Assembly: GCA_010365215.1 (NCBI GenBank) | Contig: JAAFGT010000003.1 | Location: 53,234-117,233, forward strand | Origin: Acidipila sp. | Lineage (GTDB): Bacteria > Acidobacteriota > Terriglobia > Acidiferrales > UBA7541 | Direction: 5' to 3' | DNA: 64,000 nt | Part shown: in pieces, positions 1 through 9,445 of the stretch | How positions within the stretch are numbered: position 1 is the first letter of the stretch | Layout: every line of letters starts with the position of its first letter | Notes under the pieces: generated by a model | What the model saw: the letters and a program-made list of their open reading frames with translations, nothing else | Told to the model about the DNA's origin: nothing | Databases searched by the model: none | Program-made: the position numbers and the translations under genes

Positions 1-1
1 G

Positions 2-532
2 CGCGCTTTCGGCCGCCTCGATGTCTTACTCAACAACGCCGGCGTTTACTATCCTCACGACACCCTGGAATGCTCGGAAGAGGAATGGGATCTGCAGCTC
101 GACATCAATCTGAAAGGCGCATTCCTGATGTCCAAATTCGCGTTGCCCGGCATGATTGCGCAGGGCGGCGGCGTGATCGTCAACAACAGCTCCGGTTGGG
201 GACTGGTAGGCGGCGACAAGGCGGTGGCCTATTGCGCCTCAAAAGGTGGAATGGTGTTAATGACCAAAGCGATGGCCATCGACCATGGCCGGCAAGGCAT
301 CCGCGTGAATTGCATCTGCCCCGGGGATGTGGAGACGCCCATGCTCCCAGGGGACGCGAAAATGCGCGGCTTGGATTGGAGCACCTATCTGGCAGGATGT
401 GCCAATCGCCCGCTGGGCCGCATCGGCACGTCCGAAGAGATTGCCAAAGTGGCCCTCTTCCTGGCCTCCGACGATGCTTCGTTTATAACTGGCGCCACGC
501 TGGCCGTGGATGGCGGCGGAACGGCGGACTGA
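2..532 (+). CDS. SDR-family NAD(P)-dependent oxidoreductase, 3' part
   Basis: The gene is cut by the left window edge; the visible 176 codons cover the C-terminal two thirds of a short-chain dehydrogenase/reductase. Seen: the NNAG motif of beta-4, a Ser in VNNSSGWG, the active-site YCASK (Tyr-x-x-x-Lys), the VNCICPGDVETPM loop after beta-6 and the C-terminal ending FITGATLAVDGGGTAD. These are classical SDR hallmarks. The family reduces or oxidises carbonyl/alcohol groups with NAD(P)(H), typically in the cytosol; the Rossmann glycine motif lies outside the window, so cofactor preference and substrate cannot be judged. An internal ATG at 128 is not the start because the reading frame and the SDR homology run on upstream of it. 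Confidence 0.9.
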   Translation, partial: RAFGRLDVLLNNAGVYYPHDTLECSEEEWDLQLDINLKGAFLMSKFALPGMIAQGGGVIVNNSSGWGLVGGDKAVAYCASKGGMVLMTKAMAIDHGRQGIRVNCICPGDVETPMLPGDAKMRGLDWSTYLAGCANRPLGRIGTSEEIAKVALFLASDDASFITGATLAVDGGGTAD

Positions 533-539
533 ATATTCT

Positions 540-1388
540 TTACTTGCCCTGAATCGAAATCAGCTCAACTTCGAAAATGAGCGTGGAATTAGGACCTATC
601 CCGCCCCCCGGGCCGCGCTCCCCGTACGCCAGTCCACTGGGAATAAAAAGTTGCCACTTCGATCCCACCGGCATGAGTTGCAGCGCTTCCGTCCACCCGG
701 GGATAACCTTGTTAACCCCGAAGCTCGCCGGCTGTCCGCGCTTATACGAGCTGTCGAATTCCGTGTTGTCGAGCAGCGTGCCTTTGTAGTTGCATACCAC
801 CGTGTCCGTGGCGGCGGGCTTTGGTCCTCTGCCTTGCTTTAAAATTTTGTATTGCAGGCCGCTGGGTAGCGTCACCACACCTTCCTTCGCTTTATTCGCC
901 GCCAGAAATGCTTCGCCCTGTTTCTTGTTCGCGTCTCCGGCTGCCTGCATCTGTCCCTCCTGCTTTTTACGCATGTCGTTCTGCAGCGCGGTTAACACCG
1001 CTCTGGCTTCCTCGTCTGTCAAAAGTGTCTTGCCACCGGCCAGCCCGTCTTTTAATCCGCGCAAAAGGATTGCCGTGTCCACGTCGAGAACTTCGGGGTG
1101 CAGGCCCTTGCCGATATTCAGTCCCACGGCATAGCTGCGCTTGTCTCTCGCCGTTTTGAGCGTAAAGGCACTGGAGCTTTTCGCACCGGGTAGCGTGCGG
1201 CTCTTTGCCGCCCCGGCCTTGCCAGTTGTCGCAGGGGGCGTCTTGGCAGCGGGCGTCTTGGCAGCCGGCGCCTTGGAAGCGTCCGCCGGCGGAGTCTGCT
1301 GCGCCGCGGCATTACCAGACACGGCATTACTAAGCACCGAGATACCGCACGTCAGAATAACCGTTGCCATCACAAATGTTTTTCGCAT
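540..1388 (-). CDS. FKBP-type peptidyl-prolyl cis-trans isomerase with N-terminal dimerisation domain
   Basis: 282 residues from ATG 1388, chosen because MRKTFVMATVILTCGISVL gives a clean signal peptide; the frame is open upstream but that part has no protein character. After the signal comes a low-complexity Ala/Pro/Lys/Thr linker (about residues 30-75), then an FKBP_N-like helical region (RDKRSYAVGLNIGKGL onward), then a C-terminal FKBP domain with VVCNYKGTLLDNTEFDSS, VIPGWTEALQLMPVG and IPSGLAYGERG. The architecture matches Mip/FkpA-type periplasmic isomerases that speed prolyl isomerisation during protein folding. Convergent with the SDR gene, with only a few bases between them. Confidence 0.93.
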   Translation of the reverse strand: MRKTFVMATVILTCGISVLSNAVSGNAAAQQTPPADASKAPAAKTPAAKTPPATTGKAGAAKSRTLPGAKSSSAFTLKTARDKRSYAVGLNIGKGLHPEVLDVDTAILLRGLKDGLAGGKTLLTDEEARAVLTALQNDMRKKQEGQMQAAGDANKKQGEAFLAANKAKEGVVTLPSGLQYKILKQGRGPKPAATDTVVCNYKGTLLDNTEFDSSYKRGQPASFGVNKVIPGWTEALQLMPVGSKWQLFIPSGLAYGERGPGGGIGPNSTLIFEVELISIQGK

Positions 1389-1459
1389 GTGGCTATTTTC
1401 GCATCGGCTGCGTGGAATGGCAAATCGGGGAAATCCCCCGCTCGCGAGGCTGGGATAAT

Positions 1460-2005
1460 TTATTTCAACGGCGGATACTTGGCCGCCAGTCGGTGAATCG
1501 TTTTCATTCCTCTGAAGGTCGCGCGGAAGCCCAATCTTCTTTCCAATGCGGCATTGGAGAACCTCGACTCGCCCTGCCCCTTCCTGCATAACCAGTAAAT
1601 CTCGCGGCCGTCCACGTGAAAATCATCAATGGCTGTTTTGAATCCCATCACCGCGCGCTCCGACTCGCGTCCCAGCGGCGCGGCTACGAATCCAACCCAG
1701 AACGCGCGCGCCGTTTTCACCGCGGAGTCTGGGAATGGCTTCGACTGCGCGATGGCGGCAATTTCCGAATCGCTTCTGACAAACACCGACACTGGGTAAC
1801 CCAGGGCCTTGCTAAGACAAGTCTCCACCTTCCCTTCCAGCCTGGCCATCGCTGTGGACTTGGTTTCAAAAATTACGTTCCCGCTGGCGATAAAAGTTTC
1901 CACTCCCGAGAAACCCAGACCCTCAAAAAGCCTGTGCAGCTCAGCCATTTTAGTGTTATGGCCGCCTACGTTGATGGCTCGCAAAAAGGCCACGTATCTG
2001 GGCAT
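1460..2005 (-). CDS. DUF1697 family protein
   Basis: 181 residues. It opens with MPRYVAFLRAINVGGHNTKM and contains FIASGNVIFET and a central PVSVFVRSDSEIAAI stretch, the recognisable signature of DUF1697, a family of about 180 residues, so this copy is full length. No catalytic function is established for the family and none is assigned here. No signal peptide or membrane segment is seen. It stands alone between the FKBP gene and the PAP2-MPE-kinase cluster, all on the same strand. Confidence 0.85.
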   Translation of the reverse strand: MPRYVAFLRAINVGGHNTKMAELHRLFEGLGFSGVETFIASGNVIFETKSTAMARLEGKVETCLSKALGYPVSVFVRSDSEIAAIAQSKPFPDSAVKTARAFWVGFVAAPLGRESERAVMGFKTAIDDFHVDGREIYWLCRKGQGESRFSNAALERRLGFRATFRGMKTIHRLAAKYPPLK

Positions 2006-2038
2006 TCGCTAACCTCGCAAGCCCGCCGCGGCGGGATT

Positions 2039-2716
2039 CTAATTCACATCGTCAGGGCGCGATTCCGGCGAATCCTGGCTTGTGGCTGGGGTAACCCTGA
2101 ATAGCCCGGCCGCAGCTACCCCGCTAACCCAGCAGGCTCCCGCCAGATAGCCTCCGATAACATCGCTCGGGTAATGCATGCCTAAATAAATACGCGAAAG
2201 TCCCACCAGCGCGATCAGGCCGGCGGCAGAAATCCACACCAACGCGCGAATCCACGCGCTGCTGACACGCTGCACCGCGATGCCCGCCAGCGCCACGTAG
2301 AAACAGAATGAAAAAAGCGCGTGTCCGCTGGGAAAACTGTAGGAATTCGGGACTACGCCGAAATACGGGATCGGGCGCGCCCGCTCGAAGCCGTATTTCA
2401 GCGCATTATCCAGAACCACCGAGCCGCCCATCACCCAGGCCATGGCCCAGGCCGATTCGCTCCACTCTCTCCACCAGAAAAGCGCGACGCATATGCCAAA
2501 GGTCACGAAAACGAATAGCACAGAGCCAAACAAAGTTACTCCCTGCATCGCGGCAGCCATGTGCGGGGACGCGTAATGGTGAACAAAATCCCGAACGGAC
2601 TGGTCGAAACCGCCAATCGCTCCGTTCTTGATCTCCACCGCCAGCCAGGCAAATAGCAGCAGGGAGCTAAGTGCACAGGCCAGATACGCCGGCATTACCT
2701 TTCTCTGCGGCATCAT
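2039..2716 (-). CDS. PAP2-family phosphatase (membrane)
   Basis: 226 residues from ATG 2716. This start overlaps the TGA of the upstream metallophosphoesterase by four bases (ATGA), so it is preferred to the earlier in-frame start. Several hydrophobic segments and the three-part acid phosphatase motif are visible: KYGFERARP, SYSFPSGHA and SRIYLGMHYPSDVIGG. The family hydrolyses phospholipid-linked phosphates such as phosphatidate or undecaprenyl pyrophosphate at the membrane. Translational coupling with the metallophosphoesterase and the lipid kinase suggests a shared lipid or cell-envelope role; the substrate is not determinable. Confidence 0.9.
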   Translation of the reverse strand: MMPQRKVMPAYLACALSSLLLFAWLAVEIKNGAIGGFDQSVRDFVHHYASPHMAAAMQGVTLFGSVLFVFVTFGICVALFWWREWSESAWAMAWVMGGSVVLDNALKYGFERARPIPYFGVVPNSYSFPSGHALFSFCFYVALAGIAVQRVSSAWIRALVWISAAGLIALVGLSRIYLGMHYPSDVIGGYLAGACWVSGVAAAGLFRVTPATSQDSPESRPDDVN

Positions 2717-3552
2717 TTTACCCTGGCCGCGGGCTTGGCATCGGGTACCTTCGACCACCCTTGCTGCGTTTGTTGGAAATCACTTGTGGCCGCGGCCAGA
2801 AAACTTCCCTGCTCGCGATTCCATCGCATGCAGCGCACCGAAATACGCGGCTGGTCGATTTGAATAATATTGAAAGAGTTCGGCTCTCCACGGCCTCGCG
2901 TGGATGTGGCCGTGCCCGCCTGGATCAGCAGCGCGCAGTGCCCCTGAATTTTGTAGCGCGTTTCGCTCGCCGCCATGTGGCTGACGTGCAGATGCCCGGA
3001 GAGGATCAGGTCCACCCCGCTGCGCGCGAATCCGGCCATGGCCAGGCGCGCCCGCCCCACCAGCCCGGTGGCCCCGATTTTTTGCGGCGAGTCGAACGGA
3101 TGATGGGTGACCACCACTTTAGTGACCTTCACCCCGCATTCTTGAAGACGCGCGCAGCTGCGCGTGACCTGTTCCCGGTTGATCCGCCCGTTCTTCAGGG
3201 TGAAGGAGCGCGCCGTGTTGATGCCCAGCACGGCGATCTCTTCGTCGCAGTAAAACGGTTCCAGGTCGTCGCCGATGTAATGCCGGTATTTTGTGAACGG
3301 CTGCCGCGCCCGCGCATAGACGTTATACAAAGGCACATCGTGGTTTCCGGGAACAACGATTTGCGGGGTAGGTAGCGCATCCAGAAACTGCCGCGCTTCT
3401 TCGAATTCGCGCTTGCGGGCGCGCTGCGTCAGGTCGCCGGAAACCACCACGATGCTGGGCTTCGTTGCCGCCACCGCGGAGATCAGCGCCTGCACGGTGT
3501 CGTTCTCCAGGCGCCCGAAGTGCGGATCGGAAAGATGAACAATGGTGCGCAT
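2713..3552 (-). CDS. Calcineurin-like metallophosphoesterase (CpdA-type)
   Basis: 279 residues. Metal-binding motifs appear in family order: IVHLSDPHFG (D-x-H), VVVSGDLTQRA (GD), VPGNHDVP (GNHD), VVVTHHPF and LSGHLHVSH. The layout resembles class III cyclic-nucleotide phosphodiesterases such as CpdA, but this fold also covers phospholipid and UDP-sugar hydrolases, so the substrate is open. No signal peptide. The start ATG at 3552 shares one base with the TAA of the upstream lipid kinase (TAATG), and its stop overlaps the PAP2 start, giving a coupled three-gene unit. Confidence 0.9.
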   Translation of the reverse strand: MRTIVHLSDPHFGRLENDTVQALISAVAATKPSIVVVSGDLTQRARKREFEEARQFLDALPTPQIVVPGNHDVPLYNVYARARQPFTKYRHYIGDDLEPFYCDEEIAVLGINTARSFTLKNGRINREQVTRSCARLQECGVKVTKVVVTHHPFDSPQKIGATGLVGRARLAMAGFARSGVDLILSGHLHVSHMAASETRYKIQGHCALLIQAGTATSTRGRGEPNSFNIIQIDQPRISVRCMRWNREQGSFLAAATSDFQQTQQGWSKVPDAKPAARVK

Positions 3553-4478
3553 TACGGCCTGACCGCGCCAGCCGCCGCGTCGCCGCCGTCCGTGGCCGGA
3601 ACCATCACGCGCAGCGCCCCCGGCCGGATGCGGTAGTGCAGCGGCGTCTCCGCCACATTTACTTCTCCGTCCCTCGACACCTGAATGCGCCGCTTTCGCG
3701 TCTTGATCCAGATTTCTTTGGAATGCAGCACATCCAGTTCCCCGGCTTCGGCCAGGCGCCCCGTCAGCGCCAGGAACGCCAGGCGCAGCAGGCCCGCGCG
3801 CCCCACGCGCTGCGCCGTGTACACGCAGAGGTGGCCGCCATTCAATGCTTTTCGCTCGCCAATCTTCAACCCCTCCATCTGATACTCATTGTTGCCCACG
3901 AACACGAAAGGCGTATCGCGCACCAGTTCCTTTTCATCCGCTTCCAGCCGCACATGCAGAAGCGAATGTCGCCACAACACCCACACCACCGCCTGCGCAA
4001 ACGCGATCCACTTGGTGTGGCCCAGATGCTGTTTTTGCACGCGCTCGCGCACGATTCGCGGATAAATTCCCAGGCTGGAATTATTTACGAATACGCGTCC
4101 ATTGACTTCCGCCACGTCCACGGTTGCGACGCTGCCGGTAACAATCGCTTTCGCCGCTTCGCCGAGGTCCGCGGGGATATGCAGATCGTGTGCAAAGTGA
4201 TTCAGCGTGCCCAGGGGCATCACCCCCAGTTTGATTTGCGTTCCCAGCAGCGCGGCCGCCACCGTATTTACCGTGCCATCGCCGCCGCCCGCCACCACCA
4301 TCTGGCTCTTTTGCTGCACGGCGAGGCGTGCTTGCTGATCAATTTCAGACCCGGAGGCCACCAGGATGTTGGCCACCACTTTATTTTCCGCAAACACGCG
4401 GGCCAGATGCTCGCGTGCTTCGGCCACCCGGCCGGCGCCAGCGGAGCTGTTGAGGATGCACGTTACCGTGGCTGGCAT
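3552..4478 (-). CDS. Diacylglycerol/lipid kinase family protein (YegS/DgkB-like)
   Basis: 308 residues from ATG 4478, where the protein begins MPATVTCILNSSAGAG, the usual N-terminus of the family; the 15 codons upstream look untranslated. The DAGK catalytic motif is present as VVAGGGDGTVNTVAAAL, followed by GVMPLGTLNHFAHDL. A C-terminal beta-rich half contains VEVNG-type and GEVNVAETPLHYRIRPG-type segments. Members phosphorylate diacylglycerol or related lipids with ATP at the inner membrane face. Coupled to the metallophosphoesterase by a TAATG overlap. Confidence 0.92.
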   Translation of the reverse strand: MPATVTCILNSSAGAGRVAEAREHLARVFAENKVVANILVASGSEIDQQARLAVQQKSQMVVAGGGDGTVNTVAAALLGTQIKLGVMPLGTLNHFAHDLHIPADLGEAAKAIVTGSVATVDVAEVNGRVFVNNSSLGIYPRIVRERVQKQHLGHTKWIAFAQAVVWVLWRHSLLHVRLEADEKELVRDTPFVFVGNNEYQMEGLKIGERKALNGGHLCVYTAQRVGRAGLLRLAFLALTGRLAEAGELDVLHSKEIWIKTRKRRIQVSRDGEVNVAETPLHYRIRPGALRVMVPATDGGDAAAGAVRP

Positions 4479-4598
4479 CGTGAGCTGCGCCGCTTCACGC
4501 CGGGCCGCCAGCGAGCCGCGCAATGGAAAAGCCTAGCACAGAATCTAGGATGCCCGGGTTACCGCTGGGGTGCTCAAGTCGGAATCTGGTTTGGGGAA

Positions 4599-4997
4599 TT
4601 ATTTTTGAAGATGGGAGGGCCGCGGCTGGCGAACCCGCACGATGGCGTTGCGCGGCGCGCCGTCCTGCAAGCTGGTCATGCCCCGCGCCATCTCTTCCTG
4701 CATCATGCGCACGAAAGTTTCCATCTGCGTTTCCATCTGCAACATTTTCTCACGCATGTTGAGGATCACTTCGATACCCGCAAGATTTACGCCCATCTCC
4801 CGCGTCAGCGTCAGGATAACTTCCAGGCGCTCGAGATCTTCCGGCGTGTACAGGCGCGTGTTGCCTTCCGAGCGCGACGGCTTCAGCAAGCCCTGGCGCT
4901 CGTACAGGCGCAGCGTTTGCGGGTGCAGCTGGTAAAGCTCGGCCACCGCGCTGATCATGTAGCCCACCGGGCTCTTTTTCTTTGTTCGTGCCGCCAT
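4599..4997 (-). CDS. hspR: MerR-family heat-shock repressor HspR
   Basis: 132 residues. A MerR-type winged helix is visible in MISAVAELYQLHPQTLRLYE, followed by RQGLLKPSRSEGNTRLYTPED and a helical segment LERLEVILTLTREMGVNLAG. A Met/Glu-rich coiled coil then leads to a short basic tail. The sequence and the position directly after dnaJ identify HspR, which in actinobacteria represses the dnaK operon through HAIR inverted repeats with DnaK as co-repressor. Its ATG shares one base with the dnaJ stop (TAATG). A HAIR-like site is present upstream of dnaK, so autoregulation of the whole cluster is likely. Confidence 0.92.
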   Translation of the reverse strand: MAARTKKKSPVGYMISAVAELYQLHPQTLRLYERQGLLKPSRSEGNTRLYTPEDLERLEVILTLTREMGVNLAGIEVILNMREKMLQMETQMETFVRMMQEEMARGMTSLQDGAPRNAIVRVRQPRPSHLQK

Positions 4998-6172
4998 TAC
5001 ATTGCCGCCTTGGCGAAAATTCCCTCGCGAAGGTCCTTGTCGTAAAACGGAGTGAGTTCGCGCAACAGCGTTCTGGCGCGCTCTTCCACCGTGGGGGGCA
5101 CCACCACCTGAACTTCCACGTAATGATCGCCGCGCCGCTCGGGACTGCGCACCGAAAGCACGCCCTTCTCGCGCAACCGGAATTTTTGTCCGCTGTTGGT
5201 TCCCGGAGGAATGCGCAACAGCGCGCGGCCATCTATCGTGGGGACTTCTACTTTGGCTCCCAGCGCCGCTTCCACCACGGTGATCGGCACGGCCGTATAA
5301 ATGTCGTCGCCACGGCGCTCAAAATAGGGATGGGCCTCCACCCGCGTGATGATGTACAGGTCACCCGGCGGATGGCCGGGCTGTCCGGCGTTGCCGCGGC
5401 CGGGAATGCGCACGCGCGATCCTGTTTGCACCCCCGCCGGAATCCGAATCTCGATGGTTTCCTGGCGCTGCACGCGCCCTTCGCCGCGGCACTCGCGGCA
5501 GACCTCGCGCAGCTTGCCGCTGCCCCCGCAGCGTGTGCAGTTCACCTGAAATCTCATGCCGCTGGCGGATTGCGCGCGCTTTCCCGTGCCTCCGCAAGCT
5601 GGGCAGACCTGTGGCGTTCCACCGCCCGATCCCGATCCCTTGCAGGTCGAACAGGTATCCAGGCGCGGAAAGGTGATTTTTTCTACCGTGCCGCGGACCG
5701 CTTTTGTGAAGCTGATGTCGATCTGGTATTCCAGATCCGACGGTGCCGCGGACTCCGCCGGAGCCTGCGCGCCGCCACCCTGGTTACGGAAAAACTGGCT
5801 GAACAGGTCACGGAAACCGCCGCCGGTGCCGGAGTCAAAGCCGTCAAAATCCACGGAATATTCCGGTCCGCCCGGCCCGCCCGCACCTCGGCCCGTTGCG
5901 CCTGCGCCATACGCGCCGGGCGGAGGCCCGCCGGTGAAATTATCGGCGTAGAAGCCGTGCTCGTCGAACATCTGTCGTTTTTTTGTGTCGGAAAGAACGT
6001 CGTAGGCTTCCTGGATCTGCTTGAATTTCTCTTCCGCGGACTTGTCTCCAGGATTTAAATCAGGATGGTACTTGCGTGCCAGCTTCCGGTAGGCTTGGCG
6101 AATCTCTTTTGCCGTAGCCTTGCGGCGCACGCCTAAGCGTTCGTAATAATCCTGTTTAACGGTAGGGGGCAT
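4997..6172 (-). CDS. dnaJ: Chaperone protein DnaJ
   Basis: 391 residues from ATG 6172; an in-frame TTG at 6184 is the alternative. J-domain: [20 protein letters not shown] then [16 protein letters not shown] with the HPD triad. A Gly-rich linker follows at about residues 75-125. Four CxxCxGxG zinc motifs come next ([32 protein letters not shown]), then the substrate-binding C-terminal domains with [18 protein letters not shown]. It stimulates the ATPase of DnaK and delivers unfolded clients. The order dnaK-dnaJ-hspR lacks grpE, which must lie elsewhere. Confidence 0.95.
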   Translation of the reverse strand: MPPTVKQDYYERLGVRRKATAKEIRQAYRKLARKYHPDLNPGDKSAEEKFKQIQEAYDVLSDTKKRQMFDEHGFYADNFTGGPPPGAYGAGATGRGAGGPGGPEYSVDFDGFDSGTGGGFRDLFSQFFRNQGGGAQAPAESAAPSDLEYQIDISFTKAVRGTVEKITFPRLDTCSTCKGSGSGGGTPQVCPACGGTGKRAQSASGMRFQVNCTRCGGSGKLREVCRECRGEGRVQRQETIEIRIPAGVQTGSRVRIPGRGNAGQPGHPPGDLYIITRVEAHPYFERRGDDIYTAVPITVVEAALGAKVEVPTIDGRALLRIPPGTNSGQKFRLREKGVLSVRSPERRGDHYVEVQVVVPPTVEERARTLLRELTPFYDKDLREGIFAKAAM

Positions 6173-6337
6173 GGCTTGGGACAATTCCCTGAATGCTCAG
6201 ATACTGGACTGCTCAGAACCTGGCCGAACGTGTGCCGTTGGAGCGTACCGTCCGGCCAGGACCTGTCGTAGCTAACCTGTCGTACCGAACATCTTGTCGA
6301 CAACATATTGTCCGCGCTGTCGAGTTCACGCCTTGGA

Positions 6338-8293
6338 TTAATTCGGGCGCTTGGACTCGTCGACGTCCACATACTCGGCGTCAATCACGTCGTCCTTCTT
6401 TTCTGCTGCGCCACTGGCCCCATCAGCCCCCGCAGCGTGTGCCCCGGGACCGCCGGCAGCAGCCCCCGCAGCTTCACCCTGCGCCGCGGTCGCGCGGTAC
6501 ATCGCCTCGGCCAGGCGGTGCGAGGCTTTGGTCAGCGCCTCGGCAGCCGCATTCATCTTCTCTGTACCGCCGTCCACCAGCGTCTTCTTGGTCTGCTCGA
6601 TGGCCTCTTCCGCCACGCGCAGTTCTTCCTCGGAAAATTTCTCGCGATTCTCGCGAATCATTTTCTCCGTGCTGTAGACCAGATGATCCGCGCGGTTGCG
6701 TGACTCGATCTCCGCCAGGCGCTGCTTGTCCTCCCCGGCATGAGACTCCGCTTCCGTGCGCATGCGCTCGGCTTCTTCCTTGCTCAAGCCGGTGGTCGCG
6801 GTGATGGTGATTTTCTGTTCTTTATTGGTGGCCTTGTCCTTCGCGGTCACGTTGAGGATGCCGTTGGCATCGATGTCGTAAACAATTTCAATCTGCGGCA
6901 CGCCGCGCGGAGCCGGGGGAATCCCCACCAGGTTGAATTTGCCCAGCGTGCGGTTGTCGCGCGCCAGCGGCCGCTCGCCCTGCAACACGTGAATTTCCGC
7001 CGAAGGCTGGTTGTCCGAAGCCGTCGAGAACGTGTCGGACTTCCGCGTGGGGATGGTGGTGTTGCGCGGAATCAGGACCGTGGTCACCCCGCCCTGGGTC
7101 TCCACCCCCAGCGAAAGCGGTGTGACGTCCAGCAGCAGGATGTCTTTCACTTCCCCGCCCAACACGCCGCCTTGAATGGCCGCGCCCACGGCCACCACCT
7201 CATCCGGGTTGACTCCCTTGTGCGGCTCTTTGCCCCCAAAAAGTTCACGGACAATCTGTTGCACGCGCGGGATGCGCGTCGAGCCTCCCACCAGCACCAC
7301 TTCGTCGATCTTATCGGGCGTAATTTCCGCGTCGGTCATGGCCTTTTTCACCGGGCCGATGGTGCGCTGAAGAATGTCTTCCATCAGCTGCTCCAGCTTG
7401 GCGCGCGTCAGCTTCTTCACGAAGTGCTTCGGGCCGGTGGCATCCGCGGTGATAAACGGCAGATTAATTTCCGTTTCGCTCACCTGCGAAAGCTCCACTT
7501 TGGCTTTCTCCGCGGCTTCCTTCAGGCGCTGCAGGGCCATGCGGTCTTTGCTGAGATCGATCTGCGTGCTCTGATCTTTCTTGAACTCTTCGGCCATCCA
7601 CTCCACGATGCGGTCGTCGATATCGTCGCCGCCCAGGTGGGTGTCGCCGTTCGTGGCTTTGACCTCCACTACCCCTTCCCCGACTTCGAGAATGGAGATA
7701 TCGAAAGTTCCGCCGCCCAGGTCGTAGACGGCAATGGTTTCGTCTTTCTTTTTGTCCAGGCCATAGGCCAGTGCGGCAGCCGTCGGCTCGTTGATGATCC
7801 GCAACACTTCCAGCCCGGCGATTTCTCCCGCCTGCTTGGTGGCCTGGCGTTGGCTGTCGTTGAAGTATGCGGGAACGGTGATCACCGCTTTATCCACCTT
7901 CTCGCTGAGGAAGTCTTCGGCGGCTTTCTTCAGTTTTGTCAGGATCATGGCCGAGATCTCTTCCGGCGTGTACGGCTTGCCATTGATCTCCACGCGCACG
8001 TGATCGTCGCTGCCACTGACAATCTTGTAGGGCACGCGCTTCAATTCGTCGCGCACCTCATTTTGGCGCTTCCCCATGAAGCGCTTGATCGAGAAGACCG
8101 TATTTTCGGGGTTGGTTACCGCTTGGCGTTTGGCCACCTGCCCCACCAGCCGTTCGCCCGACTTGGTAATCGCCACCACCGACGGCGTGGTGCGAGCGCC
8201 CTCCTGGTTAGGAATTACCACGGGCTCGCCGCCCTGCATCACCGAAACCACAGAATTCGTTGTCCCCAAATCGATGCCAATAATTTTGCTCAT
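6338..8293 (-). CDS. dnaK: Chaperone protein DnaK (Hsp70)
   Basis: 651 residues, usual length. Starts [20 protein letters not shown] with RBS GGAGG at 8305-8309. Hsp70 signatures are visible: [37 protein letters not shown]. The substrate domain [15 protein letters not shown] and a Gly/Ala-rich C-terminal tail that ends in [12 protein letters not shown], close to the usual acidic end, are also seen. It is the ATP-dependent folding chaperone and, in HspR systems, the co-repressor. A 165-bp gap separates it from dnaJ, containing short repeated ACCTGTCGTA words but no clear terminator, so co-transcription with dnaJ and hspR is plausible. Confidence 0.97.
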   Translation of the reverse strand: MSKIIGIDLGTTNSVVSVMQGGEPVVIPNQEGARTTPSVVAITKSGERLVGQVAKRQAVTNPENTVFSIKRFMGKRQNEVRDELKRVPYKIVSGSDDHVRVEINGKPYTPEEISAMILTKLKKAAEDFLSEKVDKAVITVPAYFNDSQRQATKQAGEIAGLEVLRIINEPTAAALAYGLDKKKDETIAVYDLGGGTFDISILEVGEGVVEVKATNGDTHLGGDDIDDRIVEWMAEEFKKDQSTQIDLSKDRMALQRLKEAAEKAKVELSQVSETEINLPFITADATGPKHFVKKLTRAKLEQLMEDILQRTIGPVKKAMTDAEITPDKIDEVVLVGGSTRIPRVQQIVRELFGGKEPHKGVNPDEVVAVGAAIQGGVLGGEVKDILLLDVTPLSLGVETQGGVTTVLIPRNTTIPTRKSDTFSTASDNQPSAEIHVLQGERPLARDNRTLGKFNLVGIPPAPRGVPQIEIVYDIDANGILNVTAKDKATNKEQKITITATTGLSKEEAERMRTEAESHAGEDKQRLAEIESRNRADHLVYSTEKMIRENREKFSEEELRVAEEAIEQTKKTLVDGGTEKMNAAAEALTKASHRLAEAMYRATAAQGEAAGAAAGGPGAHAAGADGASGAAEKKDDVIDAEYVDVDESKRPN

Positions 8294-8364
8294 AACGAAA
8301 AAACCTCCAAAAGGCGGATGGGCAGCCTAGCCCGGCCAAGATATCTAACAAGAAACGCAAGGGC

Positions 8365-8394
8365 AGTATAAATGTTGAGTGTATGATTGTCAAG
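8365..8394 (-). promoter_or_regulatory. dnaK promoter with HAIR-like HspR operator
   Basis: On the minus strand, TTGACA (8393-8388) is followed by a 17-bp spacer and TATACT (8370-8365), a near-consensus sigma70 promoter about 70 bp before the dnaK ATG. Overlapping the -35 and most of the spacer is a 21-bp imperfect inverted repeat, CTTGACA-N7-ACTCAAC (8394-8374). The published actinobacterial HAIR consensus is CTTGAGT-N7-ACTCAAG, matched at 11 of 14 arm positions. HspR bound here would block RNA polymerase directly. The promoter is seen in sequence; operator function is inferred. Confidence 0.75.
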
Positions 8395-8708
8395 GATAAA
8401 TTTTTATGTCACCATCTTTAAGACTAACCTTCTTGTTTATAATTATATAGCGAAGCTCAGCCACATAATCCTTGCCTCAAGGAATGCGGAAAATTTCGGA
8501 CTTCCAATGGGGGCGAATCAGCGGCATGCCTAACCAGATGTCGCTAGGAAGAACTCCAACCCTTCCAAGCGCATCTGTAACTACACGTAGACAATTTGGC
8601 GGTTTAAGGTTACTACTGCGCGGCATGGGAAGTCCTTAAACCTGCCTTTACGCGATCGGCTCTAAAAAGGTTTAGAATAGCTCGGATAATTTCCAAAGAG
8701 AGGCAACG
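8395..8708. other. Intergenic region between dnaK and the DsbA-like gene
   Basis: About 310 bp separating divergent genes. An AT-rich stretch lies at about 8396-8450. An RBS-like GAGAGG (8698-8703) precedes the GTG start at 8709. Reading frames here are antisense shadows of the downstream gene. No RNA gene, terminator hairpin or repeat is recognised. Confidence 0.4.
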
Positions 8709-9443
8709 GTGATTTGCCGGAAAACCGATAGTAAAACTTTTCTGCTTTTTCTGTTCGCGATTTTGCTTGTGTCCGGCCCGGGCCGCGCCGCCGTTGCGGC
8801 CACACGGCAAACCGCGGCCAAAGCCGGTGAGAGAAAGGCCGGAAGCAGGTCCACCACAGCGAAAGCATCCGCGAGCAAGACCAACAAGGCACTCGCTACC
8901 GAGCAGGCCGGCCCTCCGAACAAAACCATGGGTTCCCGCAGCGCTCCCATCACCATTGAAGTATTCAGCGATTACCAGTGCCCGGCATGCCGCGTGTTCT
9001 ACCAAGAAACTTTGCGGCCACTGATGGACGACTACGTCGCTACGGGAAAGGTCTTGCTGATCCATCGCGATTTTCCGTTGCCCATCCACCAGTACTCGCG
9101 CCAGGCTGCGCGGCTGGTGAATGCTGCCGCCAAAATAGGCAAGTTCGAGAAAGCGGAACAAGCCCTCTACGCCAGGCAGGACTCTTGGGAAAAAGATGGC
9201 AACCTCTCCGGCGCGCTGGCTGCGGTGTTAACTCCCGCCGAGCTTGCGCACGTCACTCAGGTGGCGGAAAGCGGCAAGATGGATACCTTCATCGAGAGCG
9301 ACGTTAGCCTGGGAAATTCGAAACAGGTCCATCAGACACCCTCGCTGTTCCTGACCCATGCCGGGCAAACCGACGCGCTGCCGCCCGGGGGCGTGAGCTA
9401 TTCGCTGCTGAAACGCTACCTGGACCAGTTGCTGGCACAATAG
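8709..9443 (+). CDS. DsbA-like thioredoxin-fold protein, exported
   Basis: 244 residues from a GTG start with RBS GAGAGG just upstream. N-terminal signal peptide KTFLLFLFAILLVSGPG, then a basic low-complexity linker (Lys/Ala/Ser, about residues 30-70). A thioredoxin-like domain follows with TIEVFSDYQCPACRVFYQET; the CPAC redox motif is at residues 91-94. HQTPSLFLTH supplies the cis-Pro loop. This is the DsbA/DSBA_4-type arrangement of periplasmic disulfide oxidoreductases. It is followed two bases later by a MauE-like membrane protein, an association expected for a disulfide-forming pair. Confidence 0.88.
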   Translation: MICRKTDSKTFLLFLFAILLVSGPGRAAVAATRQTAAKAGERKAGSRSTTAKASASKTNKALATEQAGPPNKTMGSRSAPITIEVFSDYQCPACRVFYQETLRPLMDDYVATGKVLLIHRDFPLPIHQYSRQAARLVNAAAKIGKFEKAEQALYARQDSWEKDGNLSGALAAVLTPAELAHVTQVAESGKMDTFIESDVSLGNSKQVHQTPSLFLTHAGQTDALPPGGVSYSLLKRYLDQLLAQ

Positions 9444-9445
9444 CC

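Noticed and set aside
3465..5045. 526-codon open frame opposite the lipid kinase and hspR
   Set aside because: Spans several well-supported minus-strand genes; composition is Arg/His/Ala-rich shadow sequence.
6740..8371. 543-codon open frame opposite dnaK
   Set aside because: Antisense to a clearly conserved Hsp70 gene; high GC keeps the opposite frame open and the translation has no family features.
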